From contig CAYVFI010000007.1 of NCBI GenBank assembly GCA_964450955.1, positions 1 to 64,000 on the forward strand: a DNA stretch of 64,000 nucleotides. The letters are read 5' to 3'. The notes below the pieces were generated by a model. The model did no database searches. It worked only from the letters and a program-made list of their open reading frames with translations, and had not been told where the DNA came from. Within the stretch, counting starts at the first letter, position 1. Every line of letters begins with the position of its first letter. The DNA comes from CAYNWT01 sp964450955 (GTDB lineage Bacteria > Planctomycetota > Planctomycetia > Planctomycetales > Planctomycetaceae). The translations under genes and the position numbers were made by a program. Below, in pieces: positions 26,479 through 35,638 of this stretch.

Positions 26479-29400
26479 CTACAGGTCCAGACGTTTCTTC
26501 CACTGCTCTGCCTCGGTCTCTCGGCCCGTTGATGAGTACAGCTCGATCAGGTTCTTTTCGTGCTGTTTTAAGGCACGCACACGTAATGTGTTGGAGAGAA
26601 GTTGGGGAGAGTTGTCACTGAGTTCTGTCACAGCCTGAAGCAGAAGTCGCTCGGATTCTTTCGGGTCATCTTCCGCGATGATCCGGGCCATAAGACCCCG
26701 CATATGGGACTGAAGGCACTTTGACGTGGCGACGCGAGCGGCAGGGCTCACATTAGGGGGAAGTGCGAGAATTTTTTTGACCAGCTCTGTTGCTTCTTCG
26801 TGCTTGCCCTTCACGAACAGACATTCTGCCGTGTTCGCTGATTGGAAAATTGTGTTGTGGCTCACCTCGCTCAAGGAGTGGAAGTGCTCTCGCTGCTTGA
26901 GTGCGGAATCGAAGTCGCCGTTCAGCATGTATGCCAGTTGCAGTCGAGGTCGCACGTCGGGGTCCTCCGGCTTGCCGGCTGCCTCAAACAGTTCCACTTC
27001 GTGTGTAACCGATTTCAATGCCTCGTCAATCAGCCCATTTTCCATTTGAGCGAGCGACAGCAACTCCATAGCAATGGTCCCGGTCGCGCCGAGTTGATCG
27101 ATTTCTTCGCTCTCGGAAATTCGCTGCTGCACTGCCCGTATGATTTCCAACGCGTCCTTCTCGTTGCCCAACACTAACTGCACCCTGGCCAACTTGCTTT
27201 CAACAATTGACAAGTGGTTCAGGTGTGTTCCCTTGCTCTGGTAAGTACGTTGTAGCGGCAGCAAACGATCGCGTGATTCCTGGTACTCACCAACTTTGTA
27301 TAGGGTGTCCGCCAGATTGGATTTGGCAACAAGTGTGTTCTGGTGAGTTGGACCAAAGAACTCACTAGCTCGCTCGACCAGTTCTTTGCGGTATGGCAGC
27401 GCGGCTGTTGGGCCTTGTTGAGTGCTAATTGCCTGAGAAAGACGGAACAGACTTCCCAGGAGCCTCGAGCTGTCCGATCCATCAGATAGTTGTTTGTTGC
27501 CCTCGTAGATCTTCTTCTGCCACTCCAGCGCCTGGCCCGTCGTTACTCCGGTCCTGCGCAGCATCTCCACATACTGACCCGCAACGTGCAAGCCCTTCTG
27601 GGTTGTGGGCAGATTCTTCAGATCAAGATCCAACAGCCATGGACACAGCTCTTCCCAGGCTGCCCGTTCTTCCTCACCTCGACCTAAGGTTTGTAGTGCA
27701 GTAATCTTCGCCCGTATGAGCTTGCGCCTCGTCAGTCTGGCCCATGCGTCTCCGGCAGCCAGGTCAGGAAACGCCCGGTCAAGATCTTTGATTGTTGACT
27801 CAATGACTTCCAGAGCTTTCTTGGGCTTCTGGACGTTAACCAGCGCTCTGGCGAGTCCCAGCCTTCCATCGAGCCCAGCGAACGAGGACGTGCCGTCGAG
27901 TTTGATTGACAGGTCCACGTATTTTTGCGTCATCTCGAGTGCCTTGACGTCTTGACGCGACACGAGATAAGCCGACGCAAGTGTAATGAGAATGTCGCGA
28001 GTCGCTTCACTCGAGAGGTCGTCTCTCGCGGCTAGTTGTTTCTTAATCTCATCCAGGACGTCCGTAAGGCGGGCGTCTTTGCCGAACTCGTCCGCTCGCA
28101 TCGTTTGAAAAACTCCGGTGACGAAGTCCACGTATGCTCGATTGTCATCACCTGCCTGAAGGTAAAGCCTCGCGTTCTCTGCTTCCCGAGCTGCAAGGTC
28201 AGCGTTTTCTTTCGCCTGGCGTTCTGCCTCAGACTTCCGGGTCTCCAGTTCGCCACTCTGCTTGTTGATGATTGTTGCTGCCACTGTCGATCCCACGGTA
28301 ATCGCGACCAGTGTTGCAGCAGCGGCAGTCGCCCATCGACGATGTTTCCGCAGAAAGCGGAAGCCGCGTTCAAGCATTGTGTCCGGTTTCGCGACGACCG
28401 GCTGATCGCTTAACCAGTTGTCCAGATCTTGGGCAAGTTCGCGGGGTGTCGCGTATCGTTCGGCCGGATTCAACCGCATCGCCCGCGCGCAGATTTCGTT
28501 TAGGCCAGGCGGCACTGACCCGACTCTCTGCCTGGCCGATGGAAAGTCAGCCCGCTTGACTAATTCAAGTCGCTCTTCAACGGTACCGGCCAGATCACTG
28601 ATCGGAGCCGCGCCGGTCAGAATGCTGTAGAGGATGGCGCCTAACGAGTAAACGTCGCTGGAAGGCGTAAGGTTCTCCGGGATACCGGAGGCTTGTTCCG
28701 GACTCATGTACGCCGGAGTGCCCAAAACGCTGCCAAGCCTCGTTTGAAACTGATTGCCTGTGGTATCGCTCAATGGTTCTGAACTCCGAGACTGAGCCCC
28801 GGTTGATTCCGAACGCGCCAGGCCCCAGTCAATGACAACAGTTTCACCATAAGAGCCAAGAACGATATTCGCGGGTTTGAGATCTCGATGGATCACGCCA
28901 TTATCGTGCGCACAGGAAATGGCATCACAGACATCGATAAGCCGGCGTATCAGCTGACGCTGACGCTCTTCGAAATCCTCAGCTCCGCGATTCTTGTGCA
29001 GACTCACAACCGCGTCCTTAAGCGTGTCGCCGCCCAGTAAACGCATCGCGTAGAACGGCTGTCCTTCTTCACTGATTCCCGAGTCGTAGATCGGAACGAT
29101 CCCGGGATGCTCAAGTTCCGCGGTGATGGCAGCTTCGTTGAGGAAGCGGGACTTCGCTTCCGTATCCGCCACCAATTCCGGCCTCAGCAGTTTGATCGCA
29201 ACTTGTCGGCGAACCGATGTGTCATATCCGACGTACACATCGCCCAGGCCACCACTGGCGTGGTGTTGGAGGTCCGTAAATCGTCTTCCCAATCGGACGG
29301 TTGGTGGGGAACTCTGAAGAGCCCGTGTCGAAACATTCGTCTGATCGCCGCCGGCATCCAGCGTCGCATTCACTGAAGGCTGATCAAGCGCGTTCTGAAT

Positions 29401-29643
29401 GGTCGCGGTTTGTTCCGGGAACCGTGACGCGAGTGACGCGGCTGCGGCCTCGCGGTCGTCACTGTAGTAGACCTCCAACGCAATCAGCTCAGGAAGCAAC
29501 GCTTGCAGCAGGTTCGGGTCCGCATGCTTTTTCGCTGTAGCATCGAGTACGCGTTCCAGGCCTTCGGATGCACCGGATTTCAGGTTTGACTCAAACTGCT
29601 CGCATAACCGATTCACGAGCAGGAGGCGTTCCTTCTTTTGCAT
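26479..29643 (-). CDS. Transmembrane Ser/Thr protein kinase with long TPR-like C-terminus
   Basis: A 1054-aa protein. An N-terminal helical region (~1-90) precedes a complete kinase domain (~125-420). That domain has a glycine-rich loop in ASGGLGDVYVG, AIKLL, HRDLKPAN, DWGLA (Trp in place of the Phe of DFG) and GTPAYMSPEQ. A membrane helix near 440 (WATAAAATLVAITVGSTVAA) leads to ~600 residues of helical repeats with TPR-like spacing, for example KALEMTQKYVDLSIKLDG and ALEIIRAVQQRISES. Such repeats usually bind proteins. The sigma-factor gene just upstream (stop 29701, gap 57 bp) is the probable partner. A GTG at 29673 is an alternative start. Confidence 0.88.
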   Translation of the reverse strand: MQKKERLLLVNRLCEQFESNLKSGASEGLERVLDATAKKHADPNLLQALLPELIALEVYYSDDREAAAASLASRFPEQTATIQNALDQPSVNATLDAGGDQTNVSTRALQSSPPTVRLGRRFTDLQHHASGGLGDVYVGYDTSVRRQVAIKLLRPELVADTEAKSRFLNEAAITAELEHPGIVPIYDSGISEEGQPFYAMRLLGGDTLKDAVVSLHKNRGAEDFEERQRQLIRRLIDVCDAISCAHDNGVIHRDLKPANIVLGSYGETVVIDWGLARSESTGAQSRSSEPLSDTTGNQFQTRLGSVLGTPAYMSPEQASGIPENLTPSSDVYSLGAILYSILTGAAPISDLAGTVEERLELVKRADFPSARQRVGSVPPGLNEICARAMRLNPAERYATPRELAQDLDNWLSDQPVVAKPDTMLERGFRFLRKHRRWATAAAATLVAITVGSTVAATIINKQSGELETRKSEAERQAKENADLAAREAENARLYLQAGDDNRAYVDFVTGVFQTMRADEFGKDARLTDVLDEIKKQLAARDDLSSEATRDILITLASAYLVSRQDVKALEMTQKYVDLSIKLDGTSSFAGLDGRLGLARALVNVQKPKKALEVIESTIKDLDRAFPDLAAGDAWARLTRRKLIRAKITALQTLGRGEEERAAWEELCPWLLDLDLKNLPTTQKGLHVAGQYVEMLRRTGVTTGQALEWQKKIYEGNKQLSDGSDSSRLLGSLFRLSQAISTQQGPTAALPYRKELVERASEFFGPTHQNTLVAKSNLADTLYKVGEYQESRDRLLPLQRTYQSKGTHLNHLSIVESKLARVQLVLGNEKDALEIIRAVQQRISESEEIDQLGATGTIAMELLSLAQMENGLIDEALKSVTHEVELFEAAGKPEDPDVRPRLQLAYMLNGDFDSALKQREHFHSLSEVSHNTIFQSANTAECLFVKGKHEEATELVKKILALPPNVSPAARVATSKCLQSHMRGLMARIIAEDDPKESERLLLQAVTELSDNSPQLLSNTLRVRALKQHEKNLIELYSSTGRETEAEQWKKRLDL

Positions 29644-29700
29644 ACCAGTAACCGTTCGTCTGTGGCCAGTCACCCTGGGTGGGATGCCAGCATTTAGGTG

Positions 29701-30315
29701 TCAGTCGTCGTGACGCTCCATGTCATTCCAGACTTCTCGAATCGCTTCGAGATGTCGATTGATTGTGCGTGTAGAGCACTGCAGTGACTTTCCGATCTCT
29801 CGATTGCTGTGACCTGCCAGTCGCATCAGCGCTATGCTCCGATACTTGTCGGTTGGCAATGCAAGTAACAGCTCCCGGCACGTCATTTCAATTTCAACAA
29901 ACTTTGCCGGGTCTTCGGTCTTGTCGATGTACTTTGCAAGCTTGTCGAGCCCCCCGTCCCCGAGAGCCGACTCGCCATAAGTGCGTTTCCCGCCACGTTT
30001 TTCACTGTCGAGGAATCTGGACTTATTGATCGTCTTTCGGGCGGCAATTATAATAAGCATCTGCCAAAGCTGATCGCGATTCTTCAAACTGTGGAACCGA
30101 CCCTGCTTGATGCCTTCCATCAGAGCGAGCATCGCAGAGCCCGCAATGTCTTCCGGGTCAATTAGGCGTCTATGTCTTGGGTAGACTTTTTGCTCAGCGA
30201 AGCGACAAAGTCTGCCAAAGAAACGTTCCCAAAGCAGCTGCGCCGATTCTTCGGTCATCTCACCATTTTGGGAGATAACTTTGGAAATCGATCCCTGCTC
30301 GTCCTCATCGTACAA
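29701..30315 (-). CDS. ECF-type sigma factor
   Basis: A 204-aa protein. Region 2 is in LWERFFGRLCRFAEQKV with DPEDIAGSAMLALMEGIKQG, and region 4 in YRSIALMRLAGHSNREIG followed by STRTINRHLEAIREVW, a helix-turn-helix. The family looks like the planctomycete ECFs that sit in front of kinase genes, and the kinase gene at 26479-29643 follows on the same strand. It differs clearly from the sigma factor at 13356-13940, so the two pairs are not recent duplicates. Confidence 0.88.
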   Translation of the reverse strand: MYDEDEQGSISKVISQNGEMTEESAQLLWERFFGRLCRFAEQKVYPRHRRLIDPEDIAGSAMLALMEGIKQGRFHSLKNRDQLWQMLIIIAARKTINKSRFLDSEKRGGKRTYGESALGDGGLDKLAKYIDKTEDPAKFVEIEMTCRELLLALPTDKYRSIALMRLAGHSNREIGKSLQCSTRTINRHLEAIREVWNDMERHDD

Positions 30316-30769
30316 GAGATCAGCTTTCGAAAGTGCCCGTGCCCGTATTCGTACTCACTCGAATTAGTTTAGGGCACAATGGAGCATCAATCAATTGCCT
30401 TCGGGTGACGCAGATGAGTTATTCGAACGTGTGTTGCACTGCGAGCTGAGTTGTCCACGGGTCCTGGTACCGGTACCCACGGCCTCGCTGAAACGATGCG
30501 TCTTTTAATGTCTCCGCTTAAGGAATTCAGTGAAGTTAGGACGCACCGATTTCCGCATATCAGCCGCATGCGCTGTGCTTAACCATGAGCTCGAACGGCA
30601 GCATCTTTTCTAACGATAGCTGGCTGGGTTCACGCGGCGCGCGTACCTGCCTGCATAACGTCCACGACTTTTAGTGGCCCTTAGAAGTCACTGGTACCTA
30701 CAACGTGTAGGCGTACGAGGAGCTTCTGCCTGGTGGGATGACAAATGATACTGAAAGACCCAAGAAGGC
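30316..30769. other. Intergenic region upstream of the second sigma factor
   Basis: No gene is seen. A 12-bp palindrome GGTACCGGTACC lies at 30467-30478. The promoter of the sigma factor / kinase operon should be in this stretch, but no clear consensus stands out. Confidence 0.5.
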
Positions 30770-30798
30770 AGAGCGCGGGTTTAAAGTGCCCGCGCTCT
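30770..30798 (-). terminator. Terminator hairpin of the beta-helix protein gene
   Basis: AGAGCGCGGG and CCCGCGCTCT form a perfect 10-bp stem with a 9-base loop, 27 bp after the stop at 30825. The following bases on the minus strand (GCCTTCTTGGGTCTTT) are moderately T-rich. Confidence 0.65.
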
Positions 30799-30824
30799 GT
30801 CGACTTTAGGATAAACGCATTTTC

Positions 30825-31775
30825 TTACAATTCGAAGGACCGATTGACCAGGTTTTCGAAAACATTGTCGCCGGCATCAAACAGCTCATCGTTGCCCGCA
30901 CCACCGGCTAACAGGACTCGCCCGGTTGCACTCGAGCCGATGACAGACAGGAAGTCGTCGCCGCCGCCTGTATTGATCGAAGCACGACCGTCAACACTGA
31001 CGCCGTCAACGTCGACTGTGTCGGCTCCACCACCGGTGCGGATGTTAAGATTGTCGCTTACCGTTGCGCTAAACAGCGTTACGATGTCGTCGTCACCGCC
31101 TGTATTAATGGCAGTCCGGCCATCGACTGTGATACCTAAGGCTAATACGTCGTCCAGTCCGCCCCCAGTCCTGATACTGAAATTGTCACTGAGATCTGAA
31201 GTCAAAACTTCTACAGTATCGTCATCCTGGCCAGTTGAGATACTTGACCGTCCTCCGACGGTAAGACCACTGGCAATGACGGAATCAACACCGCCACCAG
31301 TGCGGATATTGAGCCGTCCCCCTATGGCCACGCCAGCGACCTCGGCCATGTCCTCACCAGTACCAGTACTAATTAAGAGATTGCCACCTATCTCGGCGCT
31401 GTCTGTGAAGAAGCTGTCATTGCCGTTGGTGCTGCGAAACGAAACATTGTCCGCGACATCCATGCTGAGGGTTACGGTGTTGTTACCACCGCGAAAACGA
31501 AAGCTTGCGTCGTCGGTGATCTCGCCGCCGGGTATCTCGAAAGGATCCTCGCTTCCGTTGATCGTAGTTCCTGCCAGGCCGGTTACAGTGCCGTTGGCAA
31601 TCTCCACCATGTTGTCTGCAGAGTCCCCGCGGACTATCAAGTCGCCATTACGAAAACTTACCGTCACATTACTAAGTAGGACCCTGTCTTCAAGTGCCTC
31701 CATTGCAGTCTGGGTTTGACGGGACTTACGTCTCTTCAACCCTCCAAATATGTTCAAGCTCTTAGGTATTCGCAT
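30825..31775 (-). CDS. Secreted beta-helix repeat protein with LEDRVLLS motif
   Basis: A 316-aa protein. A basic N-terminus with KRRKSRQ leads to MEALEDRVLLS (~25-35), the LE-x-R-x-LL export-type motif of planctomycetes. From ~110 to ~290 a repeat of about 23 residues dominates, with units such as LNIRTGGGVDSVIASGLTVG and NLNIRTGGGADTVDVDGVSV. Regular hydrophobic positions and Gly-Gly/Asp turns point to a right-handed parallel beta-helix. The stretch before it (LIVRGDSADN, VTGLAGTTINGSE) is shared with the C-terminal module of the divergent neighbour at 32392. Function unknown; likely surface or matrix protein. Confidence 0.78.
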   Translation of the reverse strand: MRIPKSLNIFGGLKRRKSRQTQTAMEALEDRVLLSNVTVSFRNGDLIVRGDSADNMVEIANGTVTGLAGTTINGSEDPFEIPGGEITDDASFRFRGGNNTVTLSMDVADNVSFRSTNGNDSFFTDSAEIGGNLLISTGTGEDMAEVAGVAIGGRLNIRTGGGVDSVIASGLTVGGRSSISTGQDDDTVEVLTSDLSDNFSIRTGGGLDDVLALGITVDGRTAINTGGDDDIVTLFSATVSDNLNIRTGGGADTVDVDGVSVDGRASINTGGGDDFLSVIGSSATGRVLLAGGAGNDELFDAGDNVFENLVNRSFEL

Positions 31776-32391
31776 CTGATCTCAATCCTAAACAGGGAAA
31801 AAAGGCCCGCTATCCTCAAGACGCAAACGGTGCGAAGCTCGCGACACAGAATTAGGTAAAAATAGGAAAAGTTTGGATATTTGCTCTCCAAGTGGTCTCC
31901 TGCCACATTGCCCGTTTGGGGAACAGGACTCTACCGGGGGCAGGGGCTTGATTCGCAAACTTGCTACGAGCGAAAGGAAGGGGAACGCGGTGACGTATCG
32001 GGGGTTGCGGCGGAGTTCATGGCGGCTGATTCGTCGCTCTGATTGCGCGGCACAATCGCATTGCCAGGAAAGTCCTTAGGGGGGTGCGGTCGGTACCGAA
32101 CGGTTCGGAGTTGTCCGTTTTCTCAGCAGTGCCCGCGGCAACAGACCTCGTGTTGCCGAGATAGCCCCGGCTAGATCCCCTGGCCGAAATCCCCGAAAAC
32201 TCTGAAGTGCTAAAAAACGCACTATTTGAGACCAGTTGCCTACGGCTCACCCAAATGTGGCCAAAACACCGGAAAAGTGGGCATTTTGTGCCTTTTCGAT
32301 TTTCTTCCCCTTTTTTCCAGGGAGTTCTGATTCGGTTTCCGCCTGATCACTCAGAAGACGGAAACACACCACTGAAGTCAGGACATTAGCC
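31776..32391. other. Intergenic region between divergent secreted-protein genes
   Basis: No gene is supported in 616 bp. It must contain the promoters of both LE-x-R-x-LL proteins, which may therefore be co-regulated. I see no clear operator or repeat. Confidence 0.55.
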
Positions 32392-35223
32392 ATGCGAAAA
32401 GCATCATCCACAACTCAAAACATCATTAGTCGAATCGCTGGCTGTATGTCGGCAAAGTCAAAGCCTTCTACGCTCAAGCGTCGGAAAGCCAGTCGCGGAG
32501 CCAGCCCGGTTGCCGGACAGATTGATGGGCTGGAAGCACGAAAACTGCTCACAACGATTCTTACCGATGCGAGCGGATTCAAATGGGACATCAACGACGA
32601 TGGCAGTGTCCAGGGCAATGCCGTCGATACGGGACAGGACGCCTACGACGGCGGCCACGAGCTGTCGGTGTTGAAATCGGGTGGAGGCAGCTTTGTGGCG
32701 TTTCCAGATCAGACGCCAGTCAATGAAGGCGGACAGGAACTGAGGTTCGGCCCCGTCAACCTGGCAGACGGAGTGCAGGTGACACGGAAAGTGTACGTGT
32801 CGTTTATTGAATCAACCGTAGACGACACGCGTGGGTTCGCACGGTTCCTGGATATCGTAACGAACACCTCCGACACAGACACTGAGTACACGCTCCAGAC
32901 AGATACCAACCTCGGGTCAGACAGCAACACCGCAGTGGCTGACTCCTCAAACCACACGATCACCGCCGAGGACGAAGACGATTGGATTGAGACGCGAGAC
33001 TTGGGCGGCAACGACCCGAACATTGGATACGTGCGGTTTGGTTCGTTGTCTGACGACCGCGATACCACAAGCAACCTCTCGCTCACCGGCGACGACGTGT
33101 TCGCGCAAACCTCGTTTACGATCCCGGCCGGTGAAACGCGAATTCTCATGCAGTTCGCCTACCAAAAAGAATCGACGAATGAGCGTCGTGGCGAACGACT
33201 TGCAACGTTGGACCCAACGCTTGATCCATTGCGGGGTATGTCAATCACGGAGCAGCGGCAGGTGATTAACTTCCGCATCGATGAAGATTCTGTGGACGCC
33301 GACGAAGACACTGACAACGACACATCTGCGGACGCGTTCCGTATACCAGTTCTGCCCACGGTCCCGTTTGAAAATCGAAGTTTGCATCGTACTGCAGATT
33401 CGATTTCTGAGCCGGACGTCGATTTCTACACGTTCATGGCCGGAGATGATGGCACGGCTTCTGTCGGCTTGACCTTTGAGCACGATATGGGTGACATCGA
33501 TCTTGAAGTCTTCGAGGACACACCGTTCGGCCTTGTTAGTGTCGGATCCTCCGGGACATCGACGGACAATGAGTTCGTTTCGTTCCCTGTAAGCAAAGGC
33601 GTGTTCTACTTCGCAAAGGTCTTCGGGGCCCCCAACCCGGACTACACAGTAACGTTCAACAACCTTGCGATTCCCGAAGATCAGTTTGACTCGGCATCGC
33701 GAAATGACACGTTTGAGACTGCGACAGTTCTCTCGAACAACGGCCGGTTCCTGGCAGGAACCACTGATGCGGCTGGACTCAGTCTCGATCGTGAGTCGGA
33801 CATTGGCTTCGGCGGAGATGTTGACTTCTACAGGTTCACGGCCGCGCTAGACGGGCCAGCCGAAGCCGAAATTCAGTTCCGATCCGACGACGGATTCCAC
33901 GATCTGGATTTGGCGATTCTGGATGCCAACGGCAACGTGATCGCAGAATCAGCGTCATTCACCGCCGAGTCTGAGTCCATCGAGTTCGACGTCACCGGGG
34001 GCGATGACTACATCATTCGAGTCAATGGGTTTGCCAACGCGAACTACTTCATGCGTGTGTCAACGCCGGAGATTCGTAACGATGCCTTTGAGCCTAACAA
34101 CAACCTGTTCCAGGCGACGCCATTGGGAACCCTCGAGGGCAATCAAACACTGTTTCAGATGACTCTGCCCGAATTCGATCAGGATTTCTACCAGTTCACC
34201 GCTGGAGGTGCCGGTAGCGCCAGCGTGACGGCTCTGCACGACTCTGGGCAAGATGTCCGTGTCAACATCTATGAAGTCAGGCGGGGTAACCCTATCCGAC
34301 TTGGCAGTGCCGCATCATTTGAGACCACGATCGGCACGACCTACATCGCAGAAGTCTTCGACATTAACCAGGCTGTCGTCCCAAACTACGCGTTGAACTT
34401 CATCATACCGACCGCGCCGACTGGCGGTGGGGATGTCTCTGCCACCCTGAAGCGATCGAACCTGATCATCAACGGTGACGATGGTGACAACATTTTTGAT
34501 GTCTCCCAGTCAGGCAGCACCGTGACCGTGACCGGGTTGTTCGGAACCACAATCAACGGTTCAGATTCGGCTCAGTTCAATGTGAACCTGGCAGACATCA
34601 ACGTCAAGCTGCCGGACGGTCACAACCGAGTTCATATCGACGGAGTCACGACCAGTGACGACATCATCGTCAAAGGCGGCGACGGTATCGACGAGGTGTA
34701 CATCGTTGACAGCAACGTTGCGAGCGACGTAAACGTTAACCTGCTCAACAACCATGATGTGTTCGGTGTCTATAACTCAACCGTCAAGCGAGTCAGAGCG
34801 AAGACGGGTAACGGCCATGACCAAGTGGCGTTTGATAATGGAACCATTCTTGGAGACTTCAATGTCAACACCGGAAATGGCCGCGATTCTGTCGGGCTGA
34901 AGAACACCACCGTCGGCGATGACGTCAATCTTGTGACCAGCGGCGGCACAGACAACGTGTTCGCGGACGACTTCGACGTTGCTGATCAACTGAAGATCAA
35001 TCTGGGCCCCAATGACGACACCCTTTGGATCAGAGACTCCACTGGCGGCAAGACAACGCTGATCGGTGGTTCTGACGACGACCAAATTGGCCTGCACAAT
35101 TCGTTGTTCGGTTCAAAGGCCGAGAAGGGTATCGAGAGCACTTCGTTCGGCCTTAACGCCGGACAGTCTGCTTTGGACGCACTGTTCAGCGACCTTGATG
35201 AGCAGATCGCAATCTTCGGCTAA
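32392..35223 (+). CDS. Large secreted protein with PPC-like domains and C-terminal beta-helix
   Basis: A 943-aa protein. A basic N-terminus is followed by GLEARKLLTTIL (~48-59), a form of the LE-x-R-x-LL motif. A beta-rich domain fills ~60-310. Three units resembling pre-peptidase C-terminal (PPC) domains follow, marked by DVDFYTFMAGDDGTAS, DVDFYRFTAALDGPAE and DQDFYQFTAGGAGSAS. From ~685 the module LIINGDDGDN with VTGLFGTTINGSD and repeats such as DFNVNTGNGRDSVGLKNTTV forms a beta-helix like that of the divergent neighbour ending at 30825. Probably a surface or matrix protein; no catalytic residues are seen. Confidence 0.78.
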   Translation: MRKASSTTQNIISRIAGCMSAKSKPSTLKRRKASRGASPVAGQIDGLEARKLLTTILTDASGFKWDINDDGSVQGNAVDTGQDAYDGGHELSVLKSGGGSFVAFPDQTPVNEGGQELRFGPVNLADGVQVTRKVYVSFIESTVDDTRGFARFLDIVTNTSDTDTEYTLQTDTNLGSDSNTAVADSSNHTITAEDEDDWIETRDLGGNDPNIGYVRFGSLSDDRDTTSNLSLTGDDVFAQTSFTIPAGETRILMQFAYQKESTNERRGERLATLDPTLDPLRGMSITEQRQVINFRIDEDSVDADEDTDNDTSADAFRIPVLPTVPFENRSLHRTADSISEPDVDFYTFMAGDDGTASVGLTFEHDMGDIDLEVFEDTPFGLVSVGSSGTSTDNEFVSFPVSKGVFYFAKVFGAPNPDYTVTFNNLAIPEDQFDSASRNDTFETATVLSNNGRFLAGTTDAAGLSLDRESDIGFGGDVDFYRFTAALDGPAEAEIQFRSDDGFHDLDLAILDANGNVIAESASFTAESESIEFDVTGGDDYIIRVNGFANANYFMRVSTPEIRNDAFEPNNNLFQATPLGTLEGNQTLFQMTLPEFDQDFYQFTAGGAGSASVTALHDSGQDVRVNIYEVRRGNPIRLGSAASFETTIGTTYIAEVFDINQAVVPNYALNFIIPTAPTGGGDVSATLKRSNLIINGDDGDNIFDVSQSGSTVTVTGLFGTTINGSDSAQFNVNLADINVKLPDGHNRVHIDGVTTSDDIIVKGGDGIDEVYIVDSNVASDVNVNLLNNHDVFGVYNSTVKRVRAKTGNGHDQVAFDNGTILGDFNVNTGNGRDSVGLKNTTVGDDVNLVTSGGTDNVFADDFDVADQLKINLGPNDDTLWIRDSTGGKTTLIGGSDDDQIGLHNSLFGSKAEKGIESTSFGLNAGQSALDALFSDLDEQIAIFG

Positions 35224-35255
35224 GCCGCTGCGGGGAACGCATGGTGAGGATGATT

Positions 35256-35283
35256 GGCCCTGGATCAGAATTGATCCGGGGCC
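35256..35283 (+). terminator. Terminator of the PPC/beta-helix gene
   Basis: GGCCCTGGATC and GATCCGGGGCC pair as an 11-bp stem (one G-T) around the loop AGAATT, 33 bp after the stop at 35223, and ATTCGTATTTGGT follows. Confidence 0.7.
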
Positions 35284-35539
35284 ATTCGTATTTGGTCACC
35301 CTTGTGAGCCGAAAGTGCTAGAGCCTCGGGTCATTGAGCCAACCCGGGTTCGATGGAGTGGGGCGATGCCATTCGTGGCTATCCGGTGTTCGATGGCTGT
35401 CCGGCCTCTGGTGAGCCACAAACGACCCCACGCCACCCGCCAGCTGCCGCCAAAACCTGAAGCGAGCGTTCAAGACTTCCGAGTCCATGTCTGCAGAAGG
35501 CCGTGAGCTCTCTTGGGTCACGATTCAAAGCGGTGTACG

Positions 35540-35638
35540 ATGCCGATGGCCCTTATGGATCCTGCGATGATTCCAGATGAAATTTCAACACTGCTACAGA
35601 AAGCCCGGGAGGGCAGCCAGACTGCACGCGACAGTCTC
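35540..35638 (+). pseudogene. N-terminal stub of an ECF sigma factor
   Basis: The frame from the ATG at 35540 reads MIPDEISTLLQKAREGSQTARDSL toward its end, which looks like the first helix of a planctomycete ECF sigma factor. At about 35638 the similarity stops. In another frame the sequence continues directly with the tail of a kinase domain. A sigma-kinase gene pair that lost everything from sigma codon ~33 to the kinase C-lobe would look like this. Confidence 0.5.
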
